A stretch of 64,000 nt of DNA, taken from contig CM057062.1 of the NCBI GenBank assembly GCA_029945375.1, positions 62,001-126,000 on the forward strand. Reading direction: 5' to 3'. A model generated the notes under the pieces. That model was given only the letters and a program-made list of their open reading frames with translations. It was not told where the DNA came from and did no database searches. This document shows, one piece after another, positions 25,666 through 36,749 of this stretch. Source of the DNA: Agaricus subrufescens. Taxonomy: Eukaryota > Basidiomycota > Agaricomycetes > Agaricales > Agaricaceae. The translations under genes and the position numbers were made by a program. Each line of letters opens with the position of its first letter. Position 1 is the stretch's first letter.

Positions 25666-26499
25666 CTCGCAGCACTTTTACAGCTATGATTTCCTTGAGA
25701 GTGGTCGTTCGCAGACAGCCCGAGAACGAAAGGTGGTTGTAGTTCGCGGAAGCCCGTGAACTTGGTTATAATGGTGATCCCAGAAGCCCGAGATCAATGA
25801 GAGTGCGGGTGTACGGTGATTGCGCGTTGTGAAAGCGATCGCTACACCGACAGATGGCAGAGCGCGGTAAAGAGGGCTGCCATCAAGCAATGATCGGAAC
25901 GCACGTGGTCCGTTTCGTTGATCCGGCCCGAGGCATACGTGACGAGTGACCGCAATCATTGCTCTCTGTGTATGCCTCGATGCACGTCCTCTCACCCCCG
26001 ATTTCACTACCCTCTGGTAGCCCTGGTATATACAACTTACCGTCTATATCTATAACGCACACTCACCCTCTCCTGCCCCTAGAATATATCCCTGGCCGAC
26101 GTGGATCATCATGGCGGTGCTAACCGTCATTTTCCTTCATTTTCTGGCGCTGGGCTTCCAGTGTCTCACATTGACTATAGCGGGCTTCTGCTATAACACT
26201 CTCCTTTCAACCTTTCAAGCACGCTTGAATCTGGATCACACGTTGCGGCAGTCCACGTCTCCTGATATCTCGGTCTTGTTCGCCTCCACGCAACGATCAC
26301 CGATGCGGACGCAATGTGGATGACGTAGCGGGCGATGATGGCCGCATTTTTCTTTACATCAACGCCCGTGTAAGTGGTATAAAAGTTGTGGTAGTATTGA
26401 CACACATTGCACCCTCAGCTGACCAAAGACTACTCCTCGGACCTAGTCAGCCATTGCACCGGTGCAGTGTGTGGATATCTACTACTACAGTCCTACCGC
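25666..26499. promoter_or_regulatory. Divergent intergenic region of the 893-aa and TET/JBP genes
   Basis: 834 bp separating two divergent start codons. TATA-like runs lie near 26,020-26,055 and 26,081. A 70-codon open frame begins at 26,111 but lacks coding character. Shared promoter function is an inference from layout. Confidence 0.4.
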
Positions 26500-28042
26500 A
26501 TGACATCCACACCGCAATATGTAGTCAGCACGGTCAGTTCCATTATCATTCGATGCTCTTTAGGTTATATTGATAGAGTACTTTCATAGACCCGTCGCGG
26601 GCGTGAATATGCGGGAACCGTGTGCTACACGACTTTCCCAAAGCAGCATCTCGTCCACCTTCTGCAAAAAGCGGTCGAGTTAGAGGACTCTACAGCGGAG
26701 TTTCTCGCCCGTGAAGATGCCGCACCACTGAGGAAAAGAGCTCCATCCCCAACCCCGTTAGATGACAATGAGGCCCAACGAGAACCGCTTAATGATTTAT
26801 CGCCCCCCACTGCTCGAAAGAAAAACGGTTCACACTTACGTCGCCAAAAGAAAAAAATGTTGAGGATGGATGTCCTACGTAAAGAAACGCTTGTGCTCAG
26901 TGCACCGCCAATGAAATCGACGGTGTCTTACAATGCAGACCACATGAAAGTTCAATCTACCGGTTATTGTGCCATGACAGGACAGGAGTCTTGTACGCCG
27001 ATGGATTTGGAAGGATTACGAAATGCAGGATACGTCGTTCAATCTTGGGATGGTACGCTTTAAGTTTCTATACAGCTGGCCCCCCGTCTTACTTTTAAGC
27101 AGGTATACAGCCTCTACCCCTAACCGATGATAGCGGCACCATATATGCCGTTTTTGCTGGGAGACCGAACGCTGAAGACTACCTCGACTGTTGTCACCGC
27201 GTGTTTGAGGCTCTTGCGGACATGCCAGACCGCATCAACTTTTCTGCTAAACAGCTCTACCATCGCCGGGGTAACTACCCCTCGGCAGATTTCGGAATCA
27301 CGGCTGATCAAGGCCAGCCTGAACCGGTAAACTTACATGTTCCGTCGAACATCTCCGAAAGGGCCGGTCGTATAAGTAATTGTCTGGAGATGGCGAGAAT
27401 TGTGAAGTTCTGTGACAGTAGGTGGATCCCTCTTATTTGCTCATACTATCACTGACGCCTTATTTAGCCTCTTTCCAAAAATGGGCCCCACGTTTGCATG
27501 CCTATTACGGGGAAACAATGAACAAGCTAGTCAAGCATCCAAAATATAGCCAGCTCACAAAACCTAGTCCACATTCCGTCTTCAGCTCTATGTCTCACAA
27601 CTATGGCCGTTCCGTGGTTACAGTTCCCCACCGTGATTACAAAAATTTGGCTTTTGGATGGTGTGCGATAGTAGCTTTAGGAGAGTTCGACAGCCAAAGC
27701 GGCGGCCATTTAGTGCTTCACGAACCGCGCTTAGTGGTAGAATTTCCCGCAGGCTCAACCGCTTTGATTCCGTCCGCGGTTTTAACCCACAGTAATGTTG
27801 CCATTGGGCCTACTGAGTGCAGAGCGTCGGTGACGTTTTATAGCTCTGGCAGCGTCTTCCGGTTTGTGGAGAACGATTTCCAGACGCTCACTTCACTCAA
27901 GACTCATGATGTAGGAGAATATGAAAGACGGCGGGGAGAAATGAAAGGCAAATCCGGCAAGGGACGGTGGGAGATGGGCTTAGAATTATATAGTACAATA
28001 GATCAGTTGAAGGATGGTGTCTTTGGGACACTATCTTTGTAG
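26500..28042 (+). CDS. TET/JBP-family 2-oxoglutarate/Fe(II) dioxygenase (461 aa)
   Basis: Fungal TET/JBP enzymes oxidise 5-methylcytosine in DNA using Fe(II) and 2-oxoglutarate. Exons: 26500-26532, 26590-27052, 27103-27417, 27468-28042; total 462 codons. The first exon is only 33 nt (MTSTPQYVVST); I propose it because the large second exon has a stop upstream and no ATG in frame, and the splice restores an open frame at phase 0. The catalytic double-stranded beta-helix is complete: VPHRDY gives H325 and D327, LTHSNV gives H378, and R389 in ECRASVTFYSSG is placed to bind 2-oxoglutarate. SGGHLVL and VVEFPAGSTALIPSAV are the typical strands between. The N-terminal third is basic and low in similarity (RKKNGSHLRRQKKK), perhaps for DNA binding. 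Association of such genes with KDZ-type transposons is described for Agaricomycetes; here the neighbour is a Plavaka-type transposase. Confidence 0.87.
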
Positions 28043-28234
28043 GGTAGCCTATCGGTCACCCACCAAGTAATAGTCATTTCAACAATGGACGCTTATTGTC
28101 CAAGGTATCCCGGCCTTCCTCTGTCTGACAGCCTTTCGCTCACGCTATCATAATATCTAATCGATGTGGCAGTATCAGCAATCAGTCACGCGCCCATTTC
28201 TTACGCTTGTTCTTCACAATACTACGCTATCAAA
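28043..28234. other. Short spacer between TET/JBP and the transposase
   Basis: 192 bp, same-strand neighbours. Presumed terminator of one gene and promoter of the next; nothing specific recognised. Confidence 0.4.
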
Positions 28235-31200
28235 ATGGAGCGCCGCTGCGACTTGTGTAACAAACGTTTCAATGCTCAAGGGTATGGCAGACATCGCGTA
28301 GCCTGTCTCAGGGCCAAGAACAATGAAAAGGCCGCAAATGCCCTCAGAGAAGAAGGTACGCTAACTATCTGCGTAATGGTTCATTTTTGGGATTTACTGA
28401 GTGGCAATGCATAGGTAAAGCACATACATATTCAATTAGAATCAACACTCTCATCTTGAAAAGGAATTATCGGAGCGATCAACGATGGTAGGGAGCCAAG
28501 CATGCCATCGTCGCGCTCTAACCCAGTTGAGTATCTAAGAGGAGGTACGATGTATGAGTAAGTCATTCTATCGAATCGTTGCTTCAGTCGATACTAATCG
28601 TTATTTTTTCCATCCGTACAAGAAACTCCAATTCAGTTTTCAGTCCGTTTGGCCTAGATCTAGCAGCTGCACAATTCCAGAATGTCGGTGAACATCATGA
28701 TAGAGGCAATACGGTAGATTGTACTACAGTAGATCAAAACCCGATTGACTGTAAGTCAAAATGAAACGGTTAGCTGCTATGTAAATTAATATGTTCCAGA
28801 TGATGCGGCCCAAGAAGATCTGCCGTGCTATCCTTCCGGAAAGGTAATGGAAGACATTCCAGAGATTGATTCTATCTACACCGAGTACCACCCCTCTTCC
28901 GGGCGGTCACCAGAAGTCAAACCACTGCACAAGTACAACTATAGACGATTTCCAAAAACGGTTCCAGTTGACCAGCCATGGAAGCCATTCAGGACGCGCC
29001 TGGATTTTGAAGTTCTAGAGTTAGCGATGGAATTGGGATTAAATGACCAACAACTCAAAAAATACATCAGTCTTTTTCATCGAGCCATAGCGGCAGCCGG
29101 GAATGAGGAGGAGAAGTTTACGGTGCAAAGTTCAAAAGAAGCGACTAACCTATGGGCGCTGGCATCTGTTAGACTTGTGAAGGTAAGTATCAAACAATCT
29201 GTGTTATTTTTTCTCTGTTGCTTACGCATTATCCAGTTTCAAAAAGTCATAATTGAGCAACAGTATCAACAGGAGAAAGAACCACGGTCGTTCCAGTTCT
29301 GGTACCGGGAACCATGGGACTGGGCACTGGAGATAATAACTGAACCTCGTTTCAAAAATCATATTGTCTGGGATCCGGAGAGGAACTACAAGTGGGACGG
29401 GGCGACTTGGGAGCGTATTTATGATGAACCATGGTCTGGCGATGCGTGGTGGCGTGCTCAGGTGAGTCTCTAAACGATTTATTGATGTCAAATCGGTTAA
29501 CAACAAAGTGATTAGACGATGCTAATAGACAGTGGAGCGCCAGAAGGATCTAAGCTTGTACCGCTAATTCTGTATGCTGATAAAAGCAAGCTATCATCAT
29601 TTGGTACCACAATGGGCCACCCAATTATTGCTCGCCTGGCTAGTCTTCCTGCTTCAATCCGGAACAACGTGGGTGTTGGGGGAGGAAGTGTAGTCGGTTG
29701 GCTTCCAATTGTATGTATTGTTTACTAAACATGAGACTAAGTGTCAGCTTTTTTGCTCTAGGTCAAAGAAATGACATCCGAAACCGGAAAACCTGCCTTT
29801 GTCCAATTCAAGCATGCGGTATACCATTCGTCCTTCAAAAAATTTCTTGAAAATGTTGCTAGGCTGTCAAACGTGGGCTCGAATACTAAGTGCGGCGATG
29901 AGATATTCCGCTCTTTGTGGCCGTTCATCCTCATATTGGCGGCGGACTATGAAGAATTGTAAGTAATTTTGCCCTCATCCATTGTTTGCAGCTCCGACCT
30001 TACATCGTACAGTTCAGTTATGACCCTCATTCGTGGGCATCAAGGTCTATTTCCCTGCCCCGTGTGCCTCGTTCCAAAGAAAAATCAATGGAACCTGTCA
30101 CTCAACTTTGAGTCACGCACGCAAGAAGACACGAAGAACTTTTTTTTTGAAGGAATCACTTTACCAACACGAGAGTTGCGGGAGCAACATTTCAAATCAA
30201 AATCACTTCGCCCTGTCGAGGTATGTGTTGCACTAAATACGATCAAATCAATTTAATACGATGGTCGATTAATAGAATGCCTTCTGGTCTGTCAACTTGA
30301 CAGATTTACACTCAGCAGTATCTTATGACTGCCTACATTCGGATGATAACGGGTTATGGGAAGATCATCTATTTCCCATCTTCAAGAACCTTGCAAAGGA
30401 ACTCGGCCGTGCGGCAACATCTAGTATTGATGCTCAGTAAGTCCCTCATTGCGATTTTGTCCACCTTTACCCTAACTTCTCGTTAGTTTCCGTTCAGTAC
30501 CCCGATGGAACAATTTGAATCATTTCGATTCTGTGATGAACATCACGTTTAACGATGGATCTAAAAACAAGGATATATCAAAGGTATGAATGAAATCAAT
30601 GAGCGTTTTCAATAGCTTCTTACAAATCCTTTTTAAAAGATCTTTTTGTATGCGTCGCAAGCTATTTTTACCCGCGACCGAAACTCTGCAGGATATTACC
30701 TTCTTCGCTGCCTTCGACATTATTTGAATGTCAGGATGTATGCCGATTTTGATTTACACACTGAGTCGTCACTGGCTGCCGCTCAAGTTGAACTCGAACA
30801 AAACCTTCACCTTGCTCTCACGGTAGTCAAATTCGTTTGGTCTTCAAATGGCATCTACTTACTCCTTCATCAGGACTACTTTAAATTCATCGGAATCTTT
30901 GATGCTTTGACCGCTGGGGTTATGGATGAGCAAACTGATCAGAAATCATGGAACTTTCCAAAAATACATCTCCGAAAACATCTTGTTCACGATATCCGTG
31001 ATAAAGGAGTAACAAGAAATTACAGTACCAAACCAAATGAGAAGATGCATGGTCCAATTCGAAAAATCTATCACCGCCGAACCAACTTCAAAGATGTATC
31101 CGATCAGGTATCTAACATTGATCTTGACTAACCCTGTTCAATGTTCTAACTCATTAACAAATGACAGATTCTTCGCGCTGTCCATCACATTAGCGTTTCC

Positions 31201-32178
31201 CAGTCCATACGTAACGAGCTGAACCTCCTAGATGATTGTCACAAGTCAGAGAGCTCTTCTACTGCCGATAGTTCATCAGAATCTGATTCAGGTTCGTATC
31301 ACTACTTCCACTGAGTAGATGAATCATTGAAACGATTTTAGATGATGAAGACTTGACGTCAAGCTCAACTTCCCTGACACGTCAGCTCAATTACCAGGAC
31401 TTTACGAACTACCGCAAGCTCAAAGCACCTCAACCATTATGCTCATTTGATGAATTTGAGGCGTTACATAAGAGCGACGCATTTTTGTCATTCCGGACGC
31501 GTCTAGCTAGCTATTTGAGGAGCAATCTTTTAACGTTCGGCATCACCTTACCAATTGGGGCACAAAGATTGGTGTTAAAAGGTTCCGACAAGGTAAGACT
31601 TTTGGAATATATATATAATTACACTCATCGTCTGATATCTAATCAGTTAATGGAATGGCATTCACTTGAAGTTCAGTATACCTGTTCTGCGGATTGGGAA
31701 CTCAAAGCAGACATTTTGAGGTGTAACCCTTGCTTCCATCATCATCCGCGATATGATTGCATCCTTGTTCAAAAGAGTCCAATTGACTCATTTTTTGCCC
31801 GGCTCCTGGCTCTATTCACGATCACTATCAATGATCATAATCTTAACCTAGCCTTGGTTTCACCATTTGAGCCTGTATACAAACACCGAAACCGTAAAAT
31901 AAGCGACAGGGAACTAGAACTACTTCGACTTCGAGAAACTTCGGCAGCCAACACCACATTTGTGTCTATTTACTCAATCATTCGAGGCGCCGTCATAATC
32001 CCATCTGGAGAAGAAGCTACTAGTCATGCTTCGGACCATCTTCTATTTGATGTGCTAGATGCTGATATGTTTTTACGCAGTCGGGAGATCTTGGGAACGT
32101 AAGTTTGCAATTTATTTGATATTGATCATACGATAATTCAATATTGTCAGTCTTCAAACAAGCGCAGCAAATGATTGA
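28235..32178 (+). CDS. Plavaka-type transposase (about 1043 aa)
   Basis: DNA transposase of the fungal Plavaka group, related to CMC/KDZ transposases. Fifteen exons: 28235-28355, 28464-28557, 28623-28750, 28800-29182, 29237-29461, 29516-29710, 29762-29958, 30013-30220, 30276-30436, 30487-30583, 30640-31107, 31168-31291, 31342-31592, 31647-32098, 32151-32178. Every junction keeps the frame. N-terminal zinc finger with C5, C8, H20 and C24. Group landmarks: WDWALEIITEPRF, LYADKSKLSSFGTTMGHP (D339), VVGWLPIV, FVQFKHAVYHSSFKKFL, ILAADYEE, LIRGHQGLFPCPVCLVP, NAFWSVNLTDLHSAVSYDCL with LHSDDNGLWEDHLF, PRWNNLNHFDSVMNITFNDG, and NEKMHGPIRKIY near residue 740. The acidic residues in these motifs are likely metal ligands (inference). 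The C-terminal exon is least certain. Confidence 0.88.
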
Positions 32179-32701
32179 TCAGGATAAAGTTGACGGAGGA
32201 TTTATTGTTGTGAGTTCCCTTCCCACGTAAAATCACTTGATACATTTTCTAAGCATAACGTGCAGACCATGCAGCCGTTTAGATAATAATAAGATTGATA
32301 TCATGACATTAATGAAACTGGCAAAATATTGACTACCATAGCTCGGTAAGAGTTTTGGAGGTAGTTTTATGTCAAAGCTTGTGCGCATTAGGGGTCATTT
32401 AGCTCCCTTGACAGTAAGAATGTTATCGAAGATCTTAACTCATTTGAATAATCCGCTTACAGCGGGCATGTAATGCCATTACTATACACGCAAATCAGTG
32501 AGATCTCACTGATATGCGGAAACGCCAGAGGTAATTGTATTGACAGGTGAGTAGGTTGGGACACTGATATTACTCCCGCTCCCACCTAACGGCCCGAGTG
32601 TCGCACGTAGATGCCGGGGAAAACTATTTAAGAACGTTCAAGATCATGTCAGCCAGTGCCCATTCTCACATCACAGTCGCACTTTGGAACGTACACACGC
32701 A
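32179..32701. other. Spacer, no gene recognised
   Basis: Follows the transposase stop. An open phase reading FKQAQQMIDQDKVDGGF overlaps the transposase's last exon in another frame; a small indel there could have changed the natural C-terminus. The rest is upstream sequence of the 595-aa gene. Confidence 0.4.
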
Positions 32702-34847
32702 ATGCCTGTGTCCAGTACCGCATCAAGCTCTCAAACAGCAACAACAATTGCAAACTTGCGAGCTGTATGTCCCATTCCATGGGTTTTGATCTTGATTGGA
32801 AACATACTTACCGACATTTGTTGACAGGCCTTGATGGATTCGCAAGCTGCTGCTAGCATTTCAAACGAGGAAGTCCAGTCTCTTCGTCTGATGAACGCTA
32901 AGCTAGAAGCAGAGGCCGCAGCGGGTCCCAAGAAAGGCAAGGGAAATAAGAAGCTTGCTCCCAGCTCTGTTCTTGAAGAGTATTCCGACGAACTTCGTAA
33001 ATTTGCAAACATGTTTACGCTAATGGACTTTCCTTGGGTTGAGCCCAAAGCATTTTTGCAGCCCCGCCCTCTAGTCCCAACCTTACCACCTGATCAACGC
33101 TATCAAGACGATGCCTCGACACTGTTGCACATACGACACCGCCTCTATGATAGTTGTCCATCTCACTTATGTATCTACATTGAGAAATTAGGTGACTTTG
33201 GTAGCAATGTAAGTGCAAGTTTCGAATTCGCTGAGCTTGTTTATTGACATTTTGTTCTCTTAGTTCTTGTTGTATCAATCAATCCAGCGTTCAAATGCGA
33301 TAACAAAGATTCACCGACATGCATATGATATTCTCTCCTCCCAGTTTCCCGACATTACTCGAGATCTATGTGGTACCGCAGCTCATGGGTCCCGCGCTGC
33401 AAGTGACGTCTGCAAAACCCTATACTTACATAAAGATTCAAGGGGAAACTTTAGCTTCAAAGAAATCCTGGCACCGATCATATACAAGGAGTGTATAGTT
33501 GACGCAAAAAATATCTTCCAAAATGAAGTTCTTTTTCAAGTATGTTTATTTATTTGTTAGTTTCATTGATAATTCTTAACAAATTCATTTCTCTCATTGG
33601 ATTAGATCGGCCTTCTAACCCTTTTCGGTCCTTCGGCTCTTGCTGGTACAATTGCGAAGAACAGCCAAGGCCGGAGATGGAAACTCAAAGGAGTTTCTTC
33701 GGGATTCATTGCATGGTGTTGTATTGTGGTAAGTAATTTGTATTGTCATATCTGTAGATAGTCTGTAATACTGACATTCTCTAATAGGCGATATATATAT
33801 TATCACCCGATCGTCAATTCGAGGAACATGGACCAGACACAGATATTGATTATAATGCTGCCTTCCTGGAATACAAGGAACGGATCGAGAAACACGAAAA
33901 CACCGCCCTTTTTGGCCAGATCTTCCAGAAATGGAATCGGCGACTCTTCAACTATGAGGAATCCGCCACTGCTGACGAGCATCCTTTAGAGGCGGAAGAC
34001 ATTACTGCACAATCCACTATGATTGATGCTGCTTTAGCTGGGGACAATGTTGAAATGGAAACGACTAACACCCACTTTTCTTTTGAAGATGCCAATTCTG
34101 GTATATCCTTCCGGTCTGGACCGCGTGGTGAGTACTTCCTTGTTTCAGCTGAGAATTTCTTTCATTTTGACACGGTTATTAAAATCTAGAAACAACCTGT
34201 ATTCACTTACCCCCCCAATCTGGGGTAAATGAACCTCCTGCATGCGCCACACCCGTCACACCTGCCACACCTACCACACCTACCACATCCGCCGCATCCA
34301 TTGCATCTGCACCCATCGCACCTATCGCGTCTGCCGCACCCGCTACATCAGCGAGTGCTGCGTTAGTATCATCGTATATGCAGTCCATTGCTCCTTCACT
34401 TCTTCCGTCGCGGTCAGGATCCGTCATCTCACTCAATGACCATGAGCCAGATGATTTATCAGGTGATGATTCTGGATCCGATACTAGATCCAACGCCGAT
34501 AAACAAGGTAAGTCTTTGTCATCGCTGATTTCAATTTGATCAGAATCTCAATTCCATTAGATACGGTGGTCACCCGCAACCCGGGTTTGCCCTTCAACGC
34601 TGCCCCTATCGTGCCTCCGCGTCGTCTTACTCCTTCTCTTCCTACTGCTCACTCAATCTCTCAAATGGGCAACCAGCATATCAATGTTACTCTCAGTGCC
34701 CAAATGAACAACTTGACGGTGGTTACACCAGAGGATAATGCCATTGAAAAGCAACCTCGTAAGGGAAGGAAGCCGTCAAAGAGAGGTGGTGGTATCACAA
34801 ATCAGCAGACCAGGCGCAGCACCCGCATTAACAATTTGCCTAATTAG
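32702..34847 (+). CDS. Transposon-associated protein of unknown function (595 aa, DUF6698-like)
   Basis: Seven exons: 32702-32764, 32828-33208, 33264-33539, 33606-33728, 33788-34127, 34190-34507, 34561-34847; 596 codons, all phases consistent. N-terminal basic linker (GPKKGKGNKK), then a globular region of about 300 residues with ILAPIIYKECIVDAKNIFQN, LLTLFGPSALAGTIAKN, VSSGFIAWCCIVAIYILSPD, YNAAFLEYKERIEKH and WNRRLF. This layout recalls Agaricomycete proteins grouped as DUF6698, an assignment from memory. An Ala/Pro/Thr repeat region (34,240-34,350) and a basic tail (RKGRKPSKRGG, RRSTRI) follow; the tail could be a nuclear localisation signal. It is the last gene before the right end of the inner element and is co-oriented with the transposase, so it may be an accessory protein. 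Confidence 0.75.
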
Positions 34848-35746
34848 TCGATATTGTAACCCAATGTGATTGGATTTGATTTGATTTGATCATGATTTAT
34901 AAGCCTGGGAAGATCAGGGCTTGTGGGAATTTATGTTGAACAACTCGGGTATTTTAGGTTGTTCGTCTTTTCGCTCCTTCTTTCACCATCTCCACCGTCC
35001 CCCACTTCTTTTTGACCACTTACCTTCTCTGTCTTCTCCCCATGTCAGTAAGTTCAACATCCTATGATACAAATCTATTATCCTGATTGTTGTTTTTAAT
35101 AGTGCACTATTTTGCCTTCACCACGCACAATGAGGAAAACTAGGTACGTCTTCACCCACTGTAAAATGCTCAATACTAATATAATGTTGTTAGGTACGTC
35201 CTTCCATTTGAACTTGTCTATGTCAAAGTCAGCATCACATCCATGTCGTTGTAGTCAGCAGTTGCTTATTGTTGAGTACCGTGAAGCATGTATTTAAATA
35301 TTATATAATCTGGAGAAAATAAAAAATATTATGTAATATGGAGCAACCAAAACATTATATAATCTGGAGGCGGCACAAAAAAAATACCCGACATTTATAT
35401 AGGCCCTGAAACATAAGCTAAACAAATGCCATTATGGTGGGCTGTTTAGGCCTTTTTAGGCTTTCATGATATCGGATAAAACATCTTATTAGGGCCATTT
35501 TAGATGTCGTACTTGGCTTATTAGGCAACCTCCAGAAATGAAAAGGGTCTTATTAGGGTCCTACTGACCATTTTAGATGGCCTACCCGACATATTAGGTA
35601 CTCATACACCTTATTGGGCAACCCCTGTCACTAAATAGGGCTCTTGGAATTCTAAAGAGGAAACGTTTTGCTGTTTAAGCCTAAAAAGACCCTTAACCTA
35701 AAAAGGCTTAATTAGGCCTAATCACGTTGTTAGGAAATTTCCGACA
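34848..35746. repeat. Non-coding right end of the inner element with subterminal repeats
   Basis: No gene. Contains ATTATATAATCTGGAG twice (near 35,302 and 35,353), CTTATTAGG-type motifs at 35,485, 35,517, 35,549 and related ones at 35,591 and 35,609, CCATTTTAGATG at about 35,496 and 35,569, and CCTTTTTAGGC with its inverse CCTAAAAAGG. These are spaced by about 30-75 bp and suit a transposase-binding array. Confidence 0.65.
35734..35746 (-). repeat. Inner terminal inverted repeat, right
   Basis: GAAATTTCCGACA, inverse of 21,098-21,110; followed by TA, the presumed target duplication. Confidence 0.75.
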
Positions 35747-35968
35747 TAGGTAGCCTAGGCACAATTCTAGGGACAAAATTCGGGTGAAACGGTTGTCCAC
35801 CTTGCTGAACTTCTATCTTATCACCCAAATCAGGTTCAATCAATATATTCAGAGTCCGTGGAAACATCAACTCGTTAGTTGATGGTGGCATCGGTCATTG
35901 ACTAGTCAACGGTAAAATGAACCAGTCACGTTGACCTATCAATTGCCAGGTGACTGGTCAGTGACCGA

Positions 35969-35979
35969 GCACAACACTG
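35969..35979 (-). repeat. hAT terminal inverted repeat, right
   Basis: GCACAACACTG, exact inverse of the left end. Confidence 0.88.
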
Positions 35980-35987
35980 AGTGATTG
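35980..35987. repeat. hAT target-site duplication, right
   Basis: AGTGATTG, matches 17,279-17,286. Confidence 0.88.
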
Positions 35988-36749
35988 TAGATGCTGTAGA
36001 CATTACATGCACAAGAAGGACATTACATAGCTCATTTTTGAGAGCTTATGGTAAAACTAGATAATTACGACACAATCTTCATCAATACAATCTTTGTCGT
36101 TGGGAGGTTTCAATGCTTGAACTATATATATACACTCTAGCAGTTTGATAGTTCCTTTGACTGAACGATTAAAGCGCCCTATGCTTGTGGAGAGGCTGTG
36201 TGTTTGACTCCTGACGAAGTTAGCCCACCTGATCAGTCATGTACGGTATAATTACATGGACTATTTTTGTCATCCACACCCCAAAGATGGCAATCTTCCT
36301 AACAGCTTGGAACGAATGTATCCTCTTCTATAAAAAAATGTATTGCAAATTAAAATATCTCACTAATCGACTTGACCATAGCACATGATCACTTATTCCT
36401 TCGCCTCTCGCCTGCTCACACTCCTGCAAAAAAATATTCGCCCCTCCCACCTCTTCCCTTAGTGGTGTGGCACAACCTCCTGGCTCTTGTTTTGTGCGGC
36501 CAGGCGGCATCACCTTTCGCTTAGGCCCCAGCGTCTCCAAAATTTTAGAAATTAATAATTCCCTTTGCTTTTCCATTTTATTTGAACCCTCGGACACCCG
36601 TCTTTCAGGGGCCCTCCTCTTTGCAAACCAAATCTCTGTTTCCCTAGTTATGAATACATTCAGAATAAAAAATTTCGATCCGATTGGCAGAAGAATGCCG
36701 ATCACATCAACTTTGAACTAAGCACTTCCTGTCGCCCACCAACCCTGCC
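35988..36749. other. No gene recognised
   Basis: Right flank of the hAT element up to the 7TM pseudogene. A 125-codon minus-strand open frame (36,328-36,705) has no family resemblance. Confidence 0.45.

Larger units (their letters stand above)
21098..35746 (+). mobile_element. 14.65 kb Plavaka-type element carrying TET/JBP and two unknown genes
   Basis: Bounded by TGTCGGAAATTTC (21,098-21,110) and its reverse complement (35,734-35,746); similarity continues imperfectly (CTAA). A 2-bp TA duplication flanks it, within the 2-4 bp range known for CMC-type (CACTA, Mirage, Chapaev) elements. Contents from the left: a small open frame (minus), the 893-aa gene (minus), TET/JBP (plus), Plavaka transposase (plus), the 595-aa gene (plus), then 0.9 kb of non-coding, repeat-bearing end. 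All four large genes are open through every proposed splice. I infer that the Plavaka transposase mobilises the whole unit. An alternative is a composite of several insertions, but no other internal termini were found. Confidence 0.72.
17287..35979 (-). mobile_element. hAT-superfamily DNA transposon, split by a nested 14.65 kb element
   Basis: The ends are an 11-bp perfect terminal inverted repeat, CAGTGTTGTGC, extended by imperfect similarity for about 20 bp more, and they are flanked by a perfect 8-bp target duplication. The palindrome GACTAGTC occurs at 17,306, 17,348 and 35,900, as expected for subterminal transposase sites. Removing the inner element (21,098-35,746) plus one copy of its 2-bp duplication leaves an element of about 4.0 kb that contains only the hAT transposase gene, a normal size for the superfamily. 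It inserted beside a TatD pseudogene. Confidence 0.88.

Noticed and set aside
26620..27063. TET/JBP starting at GTG 26,620
   Set aside because: Nuclear fungal genes use ATG; splicing to a short upstream exon at 26,500 gives a normal start.
28235..32178. Calling the transposase KDZ (Kyakuja-Dileera-Zisupton) because of the TET/JBP neighbour
   Set aside because: Motifs such as LYADKSKLSSFGT, VVGWLPIV and LIRGHQGLFPCPVCLVP fit the Plavaka group better; I saw no KDZ signature.
17279..35987. A Starship-type giant element
   Set aside because: No tyrosine recombinase (captain) gene is present; the TIRs with an 8-bp target duplication and a hAT transposase explain the outer element.
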